NCBI GenBank assembly: GCA_015522935.1
Contig: WALH01000097.1
Span: 1 to 26,751 of the forward strand
Source of the DNA: DHVE2 group archaeon
Lineage (GTDB): Archaea; Thermoplasmatota; Thermoplasmata; Thermoplasmatales; Aciduliprofundaceae
Reading direction: 5' to 3'
DNA length: 26,751 nucleotides
Position 1 is the stretch's first letter, and each line of letters starts with the position of its first letter. Positions 7,090-12,666 of this stretch are shown here, piece after piece. The notes under the pieces are model-generated. The model saw only the letters and a program-made list of their open reading frames with translations. It did not search any database and was not told the DNA's origin. Position numbers and translations under genes: made by a program.

Positions 7090-7508
7090 ACTTCCACCTC
7101 CTCAAAACTCTGTACACTCAGTGGCCGCATCATGAAAGGAAGAGAGGAGAATCTCATATCTTTGAGGTAGAGATAAACAATTCTAACATCCTTTAATACG
7201 CTCACAGCGAGGATCATTATTTTTCTGGCACCTGTGATATCCACCACGTCTCCAGATTCAATATCTGCTTCAATTATTCTACGATAATCTTCCAGTGATT
7301 CAGAGTCGATTTTCACTTTTTTCATATTTAAATTCTTATTTATTTCATCATAAAGTTTTGAAAGCATTTTCTCAACCAACTCCATATTTTTGCTGTTTGT
7401 GTAGAATGATAGAAATTCTGATGGGTATTCCCCCTTTATTTTTGTGTACGCGTAAATTGAGTTAAATGATGCCCACGGATCTCTTGTCACGAAAAACACA
7501 TACTTCAT
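7086..7508 (-). CDS. CARF-like single-domain protein
   Basis: A 140-residue Rossmann-like protein. The first strand (KYVFFVTRDPW) is followed by EFLSFYTNSKNMELVEKML, which matches the strand plus Thr/Ser-rich turn of CARF domains. Later come an IDSESLEDYRRI helix and VVDITGARKIMILAVSVL at 88-105, like the D-(I/L)-T-G-G-x-K motif of Card1/Can2 and related CARF proteins. CARF domains bind cyclic oligoadenylates or other nucleotide signals. No effector is fused here, but the next gene encodes a PIN nuclease with a four-base overlap. The ATG at 7508 lies 24 bases from a TATA box, so the transcript is probably leaderless. The assignment rests on motif likeness only and could be another Rossmann family. 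Confidence 0.55.
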   Translation of the reverse strand: MKYVFFVTRDPWASFNSIYAYTKIKGEYPSEFLSFYTNSKNMELVEKMLSKLYDEINKNLNMKKVKIDSESLEDYRRIIEADIESGDVVDITGARKIMILAVSVLKDVRIVYLYLKDMRFSSLPFMMRPLSVQSFEEVEV

Positions 7509-7527
7509 AGGTGAGTAATATTTTGCG

Positions 7528-7536
7528 ATTATTTAA
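7528..7536 (-). promoter_or_regulatory. TATA box of the CARF/PIN/M24-like operon
   Basis: The minus strand reads TTAAATAAT, centred about 24 bases before the ATG at 7508, with no ribosome binding site in between. This fits a leaderless start for the three-gene operon. Confidence 0.5.
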
Positions 7537-7584
7537 GAGTTGAGATTTTCAACAATTTAACTGCCATTTACTTAGCTTTTTTCC

Positions 7585-8151
7585 TCACCTCAGAAAACGC
7601 TCAACATCTTCGGGAGGAGATAACAGATCCGAAAAATCCTCAAAACCTGATGCAATTTCCAGCGGACTGTGAGCATCACTACCGAATGGAATGAGTATAT
7701 TACTTGCTTTCAGCCTCTCATAAAATTTGCGTAATTTCTGTTTGAAATGTGCGGAATTTAATTCTACCGCTATGCTCCTCTTTTCAATGATGGATATGGC
7801 AGATTCATCAATCCTCATTCCGTAGGAGAAGGGGTGCGCTATTATCACATTTTCCAATTCCCTGATGATATCCGCATCCACAATTATGTTAGAAAAATGA
7901 TAAAGATAGTAATCAAAACCACGGGGAACTTTTTTCGCAGGATAATAAATTTCTACACCAGTATAGGACTTTATTGTGAATGTGGATACAATATCCCGAA
8001 AATCTTTCAAAACTCGCTCTGGCATTGTTGGAGCGTAGTGTATGACAAAACCAATAAATTTTGGGTTTCTCATCTTTGCGTAAAGTTCATATTCATAAAT
8101 TTCTCCCTCGTCAGCATGAGGGTTAATATGGACATGCAAATCGTAAATCAT
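7585..8151 (-). CDS. PHP-domain metal-dependent phosphoesterase
   Basis: A 188-residue protein of the PHP (polymerase and histidinol phosphatase) superfamily. The metal-site motifs are DLHVHINPHA at 4-13 (H6, H8), GVEIYYP with E67, an internal H85, AHPF with H106, and PFGSDAHSP with D159 and H161. Family members hydrolyse phosphate esters or nucleotides with two or three metal ions; RNase P protein Rpp30 shares the fold without these metal residues. The start codon overlaps the end of the nucleotidyltransferase gene by four bases, so the pair is co-translated. A phosphoesterase coupled to a nucleotidyltransferase may add and remove a nucleotide group or act on its product. The substrate is unknown. 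Confidence 0.82.
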   Translation of the reverse strand: MIYDLHVHINPHADEGEIYEYELYAKMRNPKFIGFVIHYAPTMPERVLKDFRDIVSTFTIKSYTGVEIYYPAKKVPRGFDYYLYHFSNIIVDADIIRELENVIIAHPFSYGMRIDESAISIIEKRSIAVELNSAHFKQKLRKFYERLKASNILIPFGSDAHSPLEIASGFEDFSDLLSPPEDVERFLR

Positions 8152-8795
8152 CTTCGCAGCCTCCTTCTAACCACAGGATCATGATCCGCTAAAATTTTCA
8201 GATATTCCTCCACACTTCTATCTTCCGGCACGGGCACGTTGAGATAAACACCTGTACGGCCTATTTCATTTCTCCTCATCAGAACACGAACTCTTTCCCT
8301 GACAACCTCGGAATGTATCCCCAAAATCTTAGCTGCTTCGTCAATCCTGTTAACTATACTCCACTCTACGTGACCCCACGAGGTCGGCTCTATCATGAGG
8401 AGTCTTTTGTTCACTCCTTTCACCCTTTCATTGGACGTGAGAGGAATTTTCCCTCCGAAATCGTAGAATTCTATTTCGTGCCACGCTATAGATGTGAGGG
8501 GAAATATAATGTTCGTTTTTTCATCCACTTCGTAAACGGCCTTTATCACACTGTTAGGTGTGGCCTGAACTATTCTCCTTATACGATAGGATGTGAAATT
8601 TTCAATCATATAAGATGATATTCGCTCTAAAATCACTATGTCTATATCACTGCTCGGCGTGACATCTCCCCGTGCCACGGAGCCATGAATGTACATAGCA
8701 TACGGAATATTGCCAGCAATCTCCCTCCCGTGACTTCTCAACTCATTCAAGAGTTTCCATCGTGATAGATCGTATTTCACTTCCCTTGCATCCAC
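8148..8795 (-). CDS. Minimal nucleotidyltransferase with a C-terminal helix-turn-helix-like part
   Basis: This 215-residue protein has the DNA-polymerase-beta-type nucleotidyltransferase signature HGSVARGDVTPSSDIDIVIL at 37-56, with catalytic Gly-Ser at 38-39 and metal aspartates D50 and D52. The C-terminal part (about 150-190), DEAAKILGIHSEVVRERV, resembles a helix-turn-helix. Similar archaeal proteins (COG2413-like) are described as predicted nucleotidyltransferases. MntA antitoxins share the fold and AMPylate a HEPN toxin, but no HEPN gene is adjacent here; the partner is instead a PHP hydrolase. The start is GTG at 8795, and an in-frame TAG lies just upstream. It is the first of a two-gene operon. 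The role is open. Confidence 0.8.
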   Translation of the reverse strand: MDAREVKYDLSRWKLLNELRSHGREIAGNIPYAMYIHGSVARGDVTPSSDIDIVILERISSYMIENFTSYRIRRIVQATPNSVIKAVYEVDEKTNIIFPLTSIAWHEIEFYDFGGKIPLTSNERVKGVNKRLLMIEPTSWGHVEWSIVNRIDEAAKILGIHSEVVRERVRVLMRRNEIGRTGVYLNVPVPEDRSVEEYLKILADHDPVVRRRLRR

Positions 8796-8868
8796 GTTTT
8801 TAGCTATTTTCTCTCTCGTCTTAATCCCTTGGATAGATGAATTTCGTCTATTTTACCTTTACGAAAGA

Positions 8869-8878
8869 TTTTTTAAAT
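8869..8878 (+). promoter_or_regulatory. TATA box for the gene at 8900
   Basis: TTTTTTAAAT is centred 26 bases before the ATG at 8900, and no ribosome binding site intervenes. A leaderless start is inferred. Confidence 0.45.
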
Positions 8879-8899
8879 TGAACTCCATAACCCCTGTAA

Positions 8900-9262
8900 A
8901 TGGAGATTGTGACGTATGAGGCTTTATATGAAGTTCTGAAAGAACTTCCACTTACGAGGGGCATGAAAGATGAAGATATCAAAAATTTAGCACATTATAT
9001 AGTCAACTTTTTTGGGTACAGCGATAGAATCGTGGATAACATTCTCACCCCAGAAGACAGGCATGTGTTCATAATGCTTGAAGAATTTGGAATACTCGGA
9101 ACTTACGAAGAGGAATTAACAGTGCTCAGAGGCAAACTCTGGCGGGTACATTACTGGGTTTACAGAAAGGATATGATAGAAAAGATACTCAAAGAAGGAT
9201 ATCATGAGAAAAAAGAAAAAAAAGAGAAGAACGTTTACGACGAGATATTCAAAGAAGTTTAA
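8900..9262 (+). CDS. Small conserved archaeal protein (possibly DUF6015-like)
   Basis: A soluble 120-residue protein, largely helical, with no transmembrane segment. It starts MEIVTYEALYEVLKELP and carries an LTRGMKDEDIKNLAHYIVNFFGY segment (seen here in part) that suggests a winged-helix or helical bundle. The end is a lysine-rich linker (EKKEKKEKN) with a short final helix. The look is that of a conserved archaeal family; I think of DUF6015 but cannot verify it. The promoter is a TATA box 26 bases upstream, so the mRNA is probably leaderless. Transcription runs towards tRNA-Pro, but that gene has its own TATA box. The function is unknown. Confidence 0.7.
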   Translation: MEIVTYEALYEVLKELPLTRGMKDEDIKNLAHYIVNFFGYSDRIVDNILTPEDRHVFIMLEEFGILGTYEEELTVLRGKLWRVHYWVYRKDMIEKILKEGYHEKKEKKEKNVYDEIFKEV

Positions 9263-9274
9263 AAAGGGGAAAAC

Positions 9275-9283
9275 GTTTATTAG
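9275..9283 (+). promoter_or_regulatory. TATA box for tRNA-Pro
   Basis: GTTTATTAG is centred about 28 bases before the first base of the tRNA (9307), the usual distance for an archaeal tRNA promoter with a very short leader. Confidence 0.5.
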
Positions 9284-9306
9284 AGTGGTCAATATCCACA
9301 CGTAAA

Positions 9307-9379
9307 GGGGCCGTAGGGTAGCTTGGCATCCTACCACCCTGGGGCGGTGGCGACCCGAGTTCAAATCTCGGCGGCCCCA
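9307..9379 (+). tRNA. tRNA-Pro, anticodon GGG
   Basis: The 73 bases fold as a cloverleaf. The acceptor arm is GGGGCCG (9307-9313) with CGGCCCC (9372-9378). The anticodon arm is CCACC (9334-9338) with GGTGG (9346-9350), enclosing loop CTGGGGC with anticodon GGG at 9341-9343. The T arm is CCGAG-TTCAAAT-CTCGG, and the D loop contains TAGCTTGGC. Discriminator base A9379 follows; CCA is not encoded. No intron is seen. The TATA box at 9275-9283 fits. The region just downstream is non-coding and highly structured. Confidence 0.95.
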
Positions 9380-9396
9380 CTAACCCCTTTCTTAGA

Positions 9397-9420
9397 GCAC
9401 TTTTCTTAAAAAGAAAGTGC
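9397..9420 (+). repeat. Hairpin 18 bases after tRNA-Pro
   Basis: GCACTTTTCTT (9397-9407) pairs with AAGAAAGTGC (9411-9420) through ten pairs and one bulged T, with a loop of AAA. No long T run follows on the plus strand, so it is not a classic intrinsic terminator. It could mark the 3' end of the tRNA transcript or be the first stem of a longer RNA. Confidence 0.5.
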
Positions 9421-9423
9421 CAC

Positions 9424-9570
9424 AGCCCGCCTACGGCAGACTTGCTCGCAATTCTTTAAAGAATTGCTCATTCAGCCCAAAAGAAACTTAAGCAGTTGAA
9501 GGGAAGAGAGTGGAGGGAGAAATGAGCAATGAGAAAAACGAGTTGCGAGCTTGTCCTCCGTAGGGGGGCT
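9424..9570 (+). ncRNA. Candidate structured non-coding RNA or MITE-like inverted-repeat element
   Basis: This 147-base segment is closed by arms at 9424-9451 and 9543-9570 that pair at 23 of 28 positions. Inside, ATTGCTCATT (9463-9472) is an exact complement of AATGAGCAAT (9521-9530). GCAATTCTTTAAAGAATTGC (9448-9467) is a perfect 20-base palindrome that overlaps both stems and so offers an alternative fold. No open frame crosses the segment. It could be an RNA gene transcribed with tRNA-Pro, a minus-strand RNA, or a small mobile element with terminal repeats beside a tRNA. It lacks the features I would look for in SRP RNA or RNase P RNA. The inverted repeats are plain; the identity is open. 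Confidence 0.45.
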
Positions 9571-9725
9571 TATCCGTAGGTGTCTCTTCCAAAGAAACTC
9601 GCTGGTGGTTCCTAAGGTATGAATTTGAAATTAGAAACAGAAAGGTGAGTATTGCCCACCTGTGGGTCCTTCCTCATCTGGTCAGAAGGGGCATGGCCAG
9701 TGGGCATTCAGATGAAGGAAAAAGT
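9571..9725. other. Non-coding stretch with alternative small hairpins
   Basis: No gene is supported. TGCCCAC (9653-9659) can pair with GTGGGCA (9700-9706) or locally in CCCACCTGTGGG (9655-9666). TCATCTG (9674-9680) pairs with CAGATGA (9709-9715). A further copy of CCGTAGG (9574-9580) repeats one from the preceding inverted-repeat segment. An open frame beginning at 9645 crosses here, but the membrane-protein gene most likely starts at 9753. Confidence 0.4.
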
Positions 9726-9735
9726 CATATATATG
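9726..9735 (+). promoter_or_regulatory. TATA box for the membrane protein at 9753
   Basis: CATATATATG is centred about 23 bases before the ATG at 9753, consistent with a leaderless transcript and with rejecting upstream starts at 9645 and 9693. Confidence 0.45.
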
Positions 9736-9752
9736 TATTGTGTTTGAGAATT

Positions 9753-10121
9753 ATGGATGGTGAATACTATGCCCTTATGCTCCTATTCATATTTCTGCTC
9801 TTGGGGTCGTTTATTTTTTATCTGCTCATAGTCAAAATTATGGGTAACAAAAAAATGAAGGAAGAAATTATAAGAAAATTCAATGCTCAGGATAGAAATG
9901 GCGAGTTGTATTTTAAATTCAGAGGATATGATGTGATAATAACCCTTAAGCCTGAGGCAAAAGCCAGCATTTTACACAATAGGAATGTGGATAATGTGAA
10001 AACCCTAAAGGGTGCTAAACTTACACCTTTATATCTCATATTTCCTGTGAAAAAGGTAGATAAATTGGGGGAGAACTTAGAAAAATACACAGAATTTCTG
10101 GATTCTATTCCCACTCGATAG
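9753..10121 (+). CDS. Single-pass membrane protein of unknown function
   Basis: From ATG 9753 the protein has 122 residues. One strongly hydrophobic segment (about 7-29, LMLLFIFLLLGSFIFYLLIV) is followed by a basic stretch (KIMGNKKMKEE). This positive-inside pattern suggests a soluble domain of about 90 residues in the cytoplasm. That domain alternates short strands (LYFKFRGYDVIITL, LTPLYLIFPV) and helices. An open frame continues up to 9645, but those extra residues come from the folded non-coding region and lie ahead of the TATA box. The 3' end overlaps the converging guaAB gene by 17 bases. I do not recognise a family. Confidence 0.65.
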   Translation: MDGEYYALMLLFIFLLLGSFIFYLLIVKIMGNKKMKEEIIRKFNAQDRNGELYFKFRGYDVIITLKPEAKASILHNRNVDNVKTLKGAKLTPLYLIFPVKKVDKLGENLEKYTEFLDSIPTR

Positions 10122-11043
10122 TCGCTGGGGGCTTGTTTGTTATATCATATACAACACGATTCACCTTCTTTATCTCTGTGGTTATTCTATTCGATATTTT
10201 CTCTAAAACATTGTGCTCTGCCTTGAAATAGGCCGCAGTCATTCCATCCAAACTTTCAACCATCCTGATTGCGACGGTGTATCCATAAACCCGCTTATCT
10301 CCATGAACACCTACGGAGCGAACCGGAAGAAGAACTGCAAAATACTGCCATGGCCTATGCTCAAAATCATAGTGTTTTTCTACCTCCTCCTCAACTATGG
10401 CATTAGCCTCACGCGCAATCTCAACTCTCTCTCTATTAACTTCACCAATTATTCTTATTGCTAAACCTGGACCGGGGAAAGGCTGTCTCTCTGCCACATC
10501 CAGTTTGAGGTACTTTGCAATTTTTCGAACTTCATCCTTGTATAAATCTCTCAGAGGTTCCACTAATTTGAGATTAATCTCCTTGGGCAATCCGCCTACG
10601 TTATGATGCGATTTTATTGTATCCCGTAATCCACCTCCACTTTCTATCCAGTCAGGAGCAATTGTCCCCTGCACCAGATACTTAGCGTTGAAATCCTTTG
10701 CAATTCTCTCAAAAACTTCTATGAATTTTGCCCCTATTATTTTCCTCTTCTTTTCTGGATCCGCAACTCCTTGGAGAGAGGATATGAATTCGTTGGAGGC
10801 ATTCACAATGCGGTAATTGAATCCTGCTTTCCGAAAGATTACTTCCACATTCTTTGCTTCGTTTTTCCTCATGAATCCTGTGTCAACAAACACGACTAAA
10901 AGATTCCTGTGAATCGCCATCTCCACAATTTTAGCCGCAACAGTACTATCCACACCGCCAGAGCAGGCAATTATCGCCTTACCTCTTATCTCATTTTTCA
11001 ATTCTTTGATCTTTTCCTGCACGAATTTTTCAGGATTGAACAT
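10105..11043 (-). CDS. guaAB: GMP synthase subunit B (ATP pyrophosphatase)
   Basis: This 312-residue protein is the ATP-pyrophosphatase half of the split archaeal GMP synthase. It adenylates XMP and replaces AMP with ammonia supplied by the separate glutaminase subunit (GuaAA, not in the window). The PP-loop is ACSGGVDSTV near residues 26-35. The signatures ESGGGLRDTIKSHHNVGG and RQPFPGPGLAIR are present, and the protein ends TNKPPATIEWE as the family does. The start is ATG 11043, since AGGAGGT lies 8 bases upstream; an ATG at 11061 contains that ribosome binding site and is less likely. The gene overlaps purE by 14 bases, so two steps of purine synthesis are made from one mRNA. Confidence 0.96.
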   Translation of the reverse strand: MFNPEKFVQEKIKELKNEIRGKAIIACSGGVDSTVAAKIVEMAIHRNLLVVFVDTGFMRKNEAKNVEVIFRKAGFNYRIVNASNEFISSLQGVADPEKKRKIIGAKFIEVFERIAKDFNAKYLVQGTIAPDWIESGGGLRDTIKSHHNVGGLPKEINLKLVEPLRDLYKDEVRKIAKYLKLDVAERQPFPGPGLAIRIIGEVNRERVEIAREANAIVEEEVEKHYDFEHRPWQYFAVLLPVRSVGVHGDKRVYGYTVAIRMVESLDGMTAAYFKAEHNVLEKISNRITTEIKKVNRVVYDITNKPPATIEWE

Positions 11044-11506
11044 TTGCACGAACCTCCTCATTGTCCTTGAGAACTTTTTCCCTCATCTTCTTCCTGTAAT
11101 CCTGAATTCTTTTCACAAGTTTTGTGTTCTTCAATGCCAGAATCTCTACACACATTAAAGCACCATTCACCACATTGTCTACCCCAACAACCGCTATTGG
11201 CACACCTTTTGGCATCTGCACCATGCTTAGAAGCGAGTCAAAGGGCACATTACTTGAAAGTGGAACTCCTATGACCGGTTTTTCGGTAAGTGATGCAACA
11301 AACCCTGGAAGGGCAGCGGATAAACCGGCGAATATTAAAAAAACCTCATGATTTGTTTCCCGTACAATTTTTTCCACCAAGTCAGGGGTGCGGTGCGCTG
11401 ATGCCACATGCACATCATAGTTCACGCCCAGTTCATTTAGAACAGATAAAGCCCTCTTTGCCTTGTCAAAATCCGATTTACTTCCTAAAATCACGCAAAC
11501 TCCCAT
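11030..11506 (-). CDS. purE: PurE, phosphoribosylaminoimidazole carboxylase or mutase
   Basis: PurE makes CAIR in purine synthesis, from N5-CAIR (class I) or from AIR and CO2 (class II). The 158-residue protein shows GSKSD at 8-12, SAHRTP at 36-41 with catalytic H38, and the VQMPKGVP stretch near 96-103. Where class I enzymes have GGAAHLPG, this one has GLSAALPG (61-68), so the second class I histidine is alanine. This points away from a textbook class I enzyme and may mean that no PurK partner is needed. The ATG at 11506 is 24 bases from a TTTTTATATC box, so the purE-guaAB mRNA is probably leaderless. Family call firm, class tentative. Confidence 0.95.
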   Translation of the reverse strand: MGVCVILGSKSDFDKAKRALSVLNELGVNYDVHVASAHRTPDLVEKIVRETNHEVFLIFAGLSAALPGFVASLTEKPVIGVPLSSNVPFDSLLSMVQMPKGVPIAVVGVDNVVNGALMCVEILALKNTKLVKRIQDYRKKMREKVLKDNEEVRANVQS

Positions 11507-11522
11507 AAGCGAAGATGTGAAA

Positions 11523-11535
11523 AAGATATAAAAAA
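11523..11535 (-). promoter_or_regulatory. TATA box of the purE-guaAB operon
   Basis: The minus strand carries TTTTTATATCTT, centred 24 bases before the purE ATG. There is no ribosome binding site between the box and the gene, so a leaderless start is inferred. Confidence 0.5.
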
Positions 11536-11536
11536 C

Positions 11537-11860
11537 TTAGGTTTTCATTATTATCCCAAGGAATACAAGAAAACCTATTATCACGCCTATTATCGCTCCT
11601 CCTATGTAAATGAGCCCAGGCAATAGGAGATCGTTGGTGAAATGACCAACATCATTCATCCACCATACAAAGTACATTATTGCTGGAATTATGAAGCCAA
11701 CCACGAGCAAAGAAACTCCTGCTGCCCTGCTTTTTCCACTGCCAAAGTACGCTGTTAAGGCGCCAAGAATTATGAACGTAAGTGAAAGTATCAGCAGTAT
11801 GATTTCTGTGAATATCATCCAGACTTCAGGGCTTAAAGCACTCCAAACCCATGCAGACAT
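11537..11860 (-). CDS. Small three-helix membrane protein
   Basis: This 107-residue protein has three long hydrophobic segments, about 12-36, 46-66 and 78-104. Between the first two lies a basic loop (GSGKSRAAG), which is probably cytoplasmic. No catalytic motif is visible and I do not recognise the family. The ATG at 11860 is preceded by GAGGTG with a 6-base spacer; a GTG at 11869 would bury that site, so it is rejected. The ribosome binding site overlaps the stop of the RAM-domain gene upstream, so the two are probably one operon. The partner suggests a link to amino-acid sensing or transport, but that is only context. Confidence 0.7.
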   Translation of the reverse strand: MSAWVWSALSPEVWMIFTEIILLILSLTFIILGALTAYFGSGKSRAAGVSLLVVGFIIPAIMYFVWWMNDVGHFTNDLLLPGLIYIGGAIIGVIIGFLVFLGIIMKT

Positions 11861-11870
11861 ACATAACACC

Positions 11871-12104
11871 TCAGAACTTTATTCCCGTAAGAGTCTTAGT
11901 ATCTATCACACCATCAATCATTCTTATCTTCTCAACCACGATTTTCCCAAGCTCATTGTAGTCCTTTGTTTCAATCTTCGCTATCAAATCGAATTCGCCA
12001 AACAAGGGATGCAGTTCCACTATCTCAGGTATTTTCTTGAGCTTTTCGTACACTTCATGTTCCTTCCCCGGAGCTGTACTTATTAACACAAAGCCCACTG
12101 CCAT
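11871..12104 (-). CDS. Stand-alone RAM (Lrp/AsnC ligand-binding) domain protein
   Basis: A 77-residue protein made of one RAM domain, the amino-acid-sensing part of Lrp/AsnC regulators, without the DNA-binding helix-turn-helix. The pattern is typical: VGFVLISTAPGKEHEVYEKL, then a central GEFDLIAKIETKDYNELGKIV (shown in part) and a closing strand that ends DTKTLTGIKF. Such small proteins form dimers and higher rings that bind amino acids and may pair with full-length regulators. The ATG at 12104 follows GGTGAT by 4 bases, and a TATA box (12133-12142) lies upstream. An open frame reaching 12152 would place the start upstream of that box, so it is rejected. It is first in an operon with a small membrane protein. 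Confidence 0.85.
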   Translation of the reverse strand: MAVGFVLISTAPGKEHEVYEKLKKIPEIVELHPLFGEFDLIAKIETKDYNELGKIVVEKIRMIDGVIDTKTLTGIKF

Positions 12105-12132
12105 TTCAATCACCAAGCCGTGTAATGTCTTC

Positions 12133-12142
12133 TTTATATAAA
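12133..12142 (-). promoter_or_regulatory. TATA box of the RAM-domain operon
   Basis: The minus strand reads TTTATATAAA, a near-consensus box. Its centre is about 34 bases upstream of the ATG at 12104, leaving a leader of a few bases. Confidence 0.5.
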
Positions 12143-12182
12143 ATTTTTTCACATTTCGGGTGTGAGAGATGAGAAAATGGTA

Positions 12183-12195
12183 AAAAAATTAAATT
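12183..12195 (+). promoter_or_regulatory. TATA box of the CBS/antiporter operon
   Basis: AAAAAATTAAATT is centred about 27 bases before the ATG at 12217, with no ribosome binding site between. A leaderless start is inferred. Confidence 0.45.
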
Positions 12196-12216
12196 ACGTG
12201 AATACGATAACCCTCT

Positions 12217-12666
12217 ATGAAACATCTTAAGGTGAGGAATATCAGAAGGATGGTTACTCAGGAGGCGAGCATCGTTGATGAAGATGCATCATTATTAAAA
12301 GTTGCAGAGGCAATCGTTGAAGACCCAAAAACCCGTGCTGTTTACGTTCTTGATAAGAAGAAAAAACTCGTGGGTATAATCCCTGTTATTGAACTTGTTC
12401 AGTACCTTTACTACGAGAATATTCCACAGGAATATGTACTTTACCGTTTTCCCCTGCTTTTAAGCACAGAACCCAAAGCGAAGGATATAATGCTTCCACC
12501 GGTGTGGGTTAAAGATGATGAAGATATAACATCCGCATTCGTGAAGATGTTCAAAAATAATTTAAAGGAATTACCAGTTGTGGACGATAAAATGCATGTG
12601 ATTGGAGATTTAAATATTCTTGAATTGATAAAAGTGTGGATAGAGGTAAATAAGCATGCTCATTGA
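12217..12666 (+). CDS. Paired CBS-domain protein
   Basis: A 149-residue protein composed of two CBS domains (a Bateman module). The first covers about 8-75 (VTQEASIVDEDASLLKVAEAI, in part, then TRAVYVLDKKKKLVGIIPVIEL). The second covers about 86-145 (AKDIMLPPVWVKDDEDITSAF, in part, then LKELPVVDDKMHVIGDLNILEL). Such modules bind adenine nucleotides or related ligands and switch the activity of a partner. The end overlaps the antiporter start by 11 bases, so it is probably the regulatory subunit of that transporter, gating ion exchange by energy state or a nucleotide signal. The partnership is inferred from the overlap. Confidence 0.9.
   Translation: MKHLKVRNIRRMVTQEASIVDEDASLLKVAEAIVEDPKTRAVYVLDKKKKLVGIIPVIELVQYLYYENIPQEYVLYRFPLLLSTEPKAKDIMLPPVWVKDDEDITSAFVKMFKNNLKELPVVDDKMHVIGDLNILELIKVWIEVNKHAH

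Noticed and set aside
9424..9570. CRISPR array or classic insertion sequence
   Set aside because: There are no regular direct repeats with spacers anywhere in the window, and no transposase frame between or near the inverted arms.
9397..9725. SRP RNA or RNase P RNA as the identity of the structured region
   Set aside because: None of the conserved core bases that I would expect for either RNA could be found, and the closed arms are too short for SRP RNA.
9645..9752. N-terminal extension of the membrane protein at 9753
   Set aside because: It lies ahead of the TATA box at 9726 and consists of the hairpin-rich non-coding segment.
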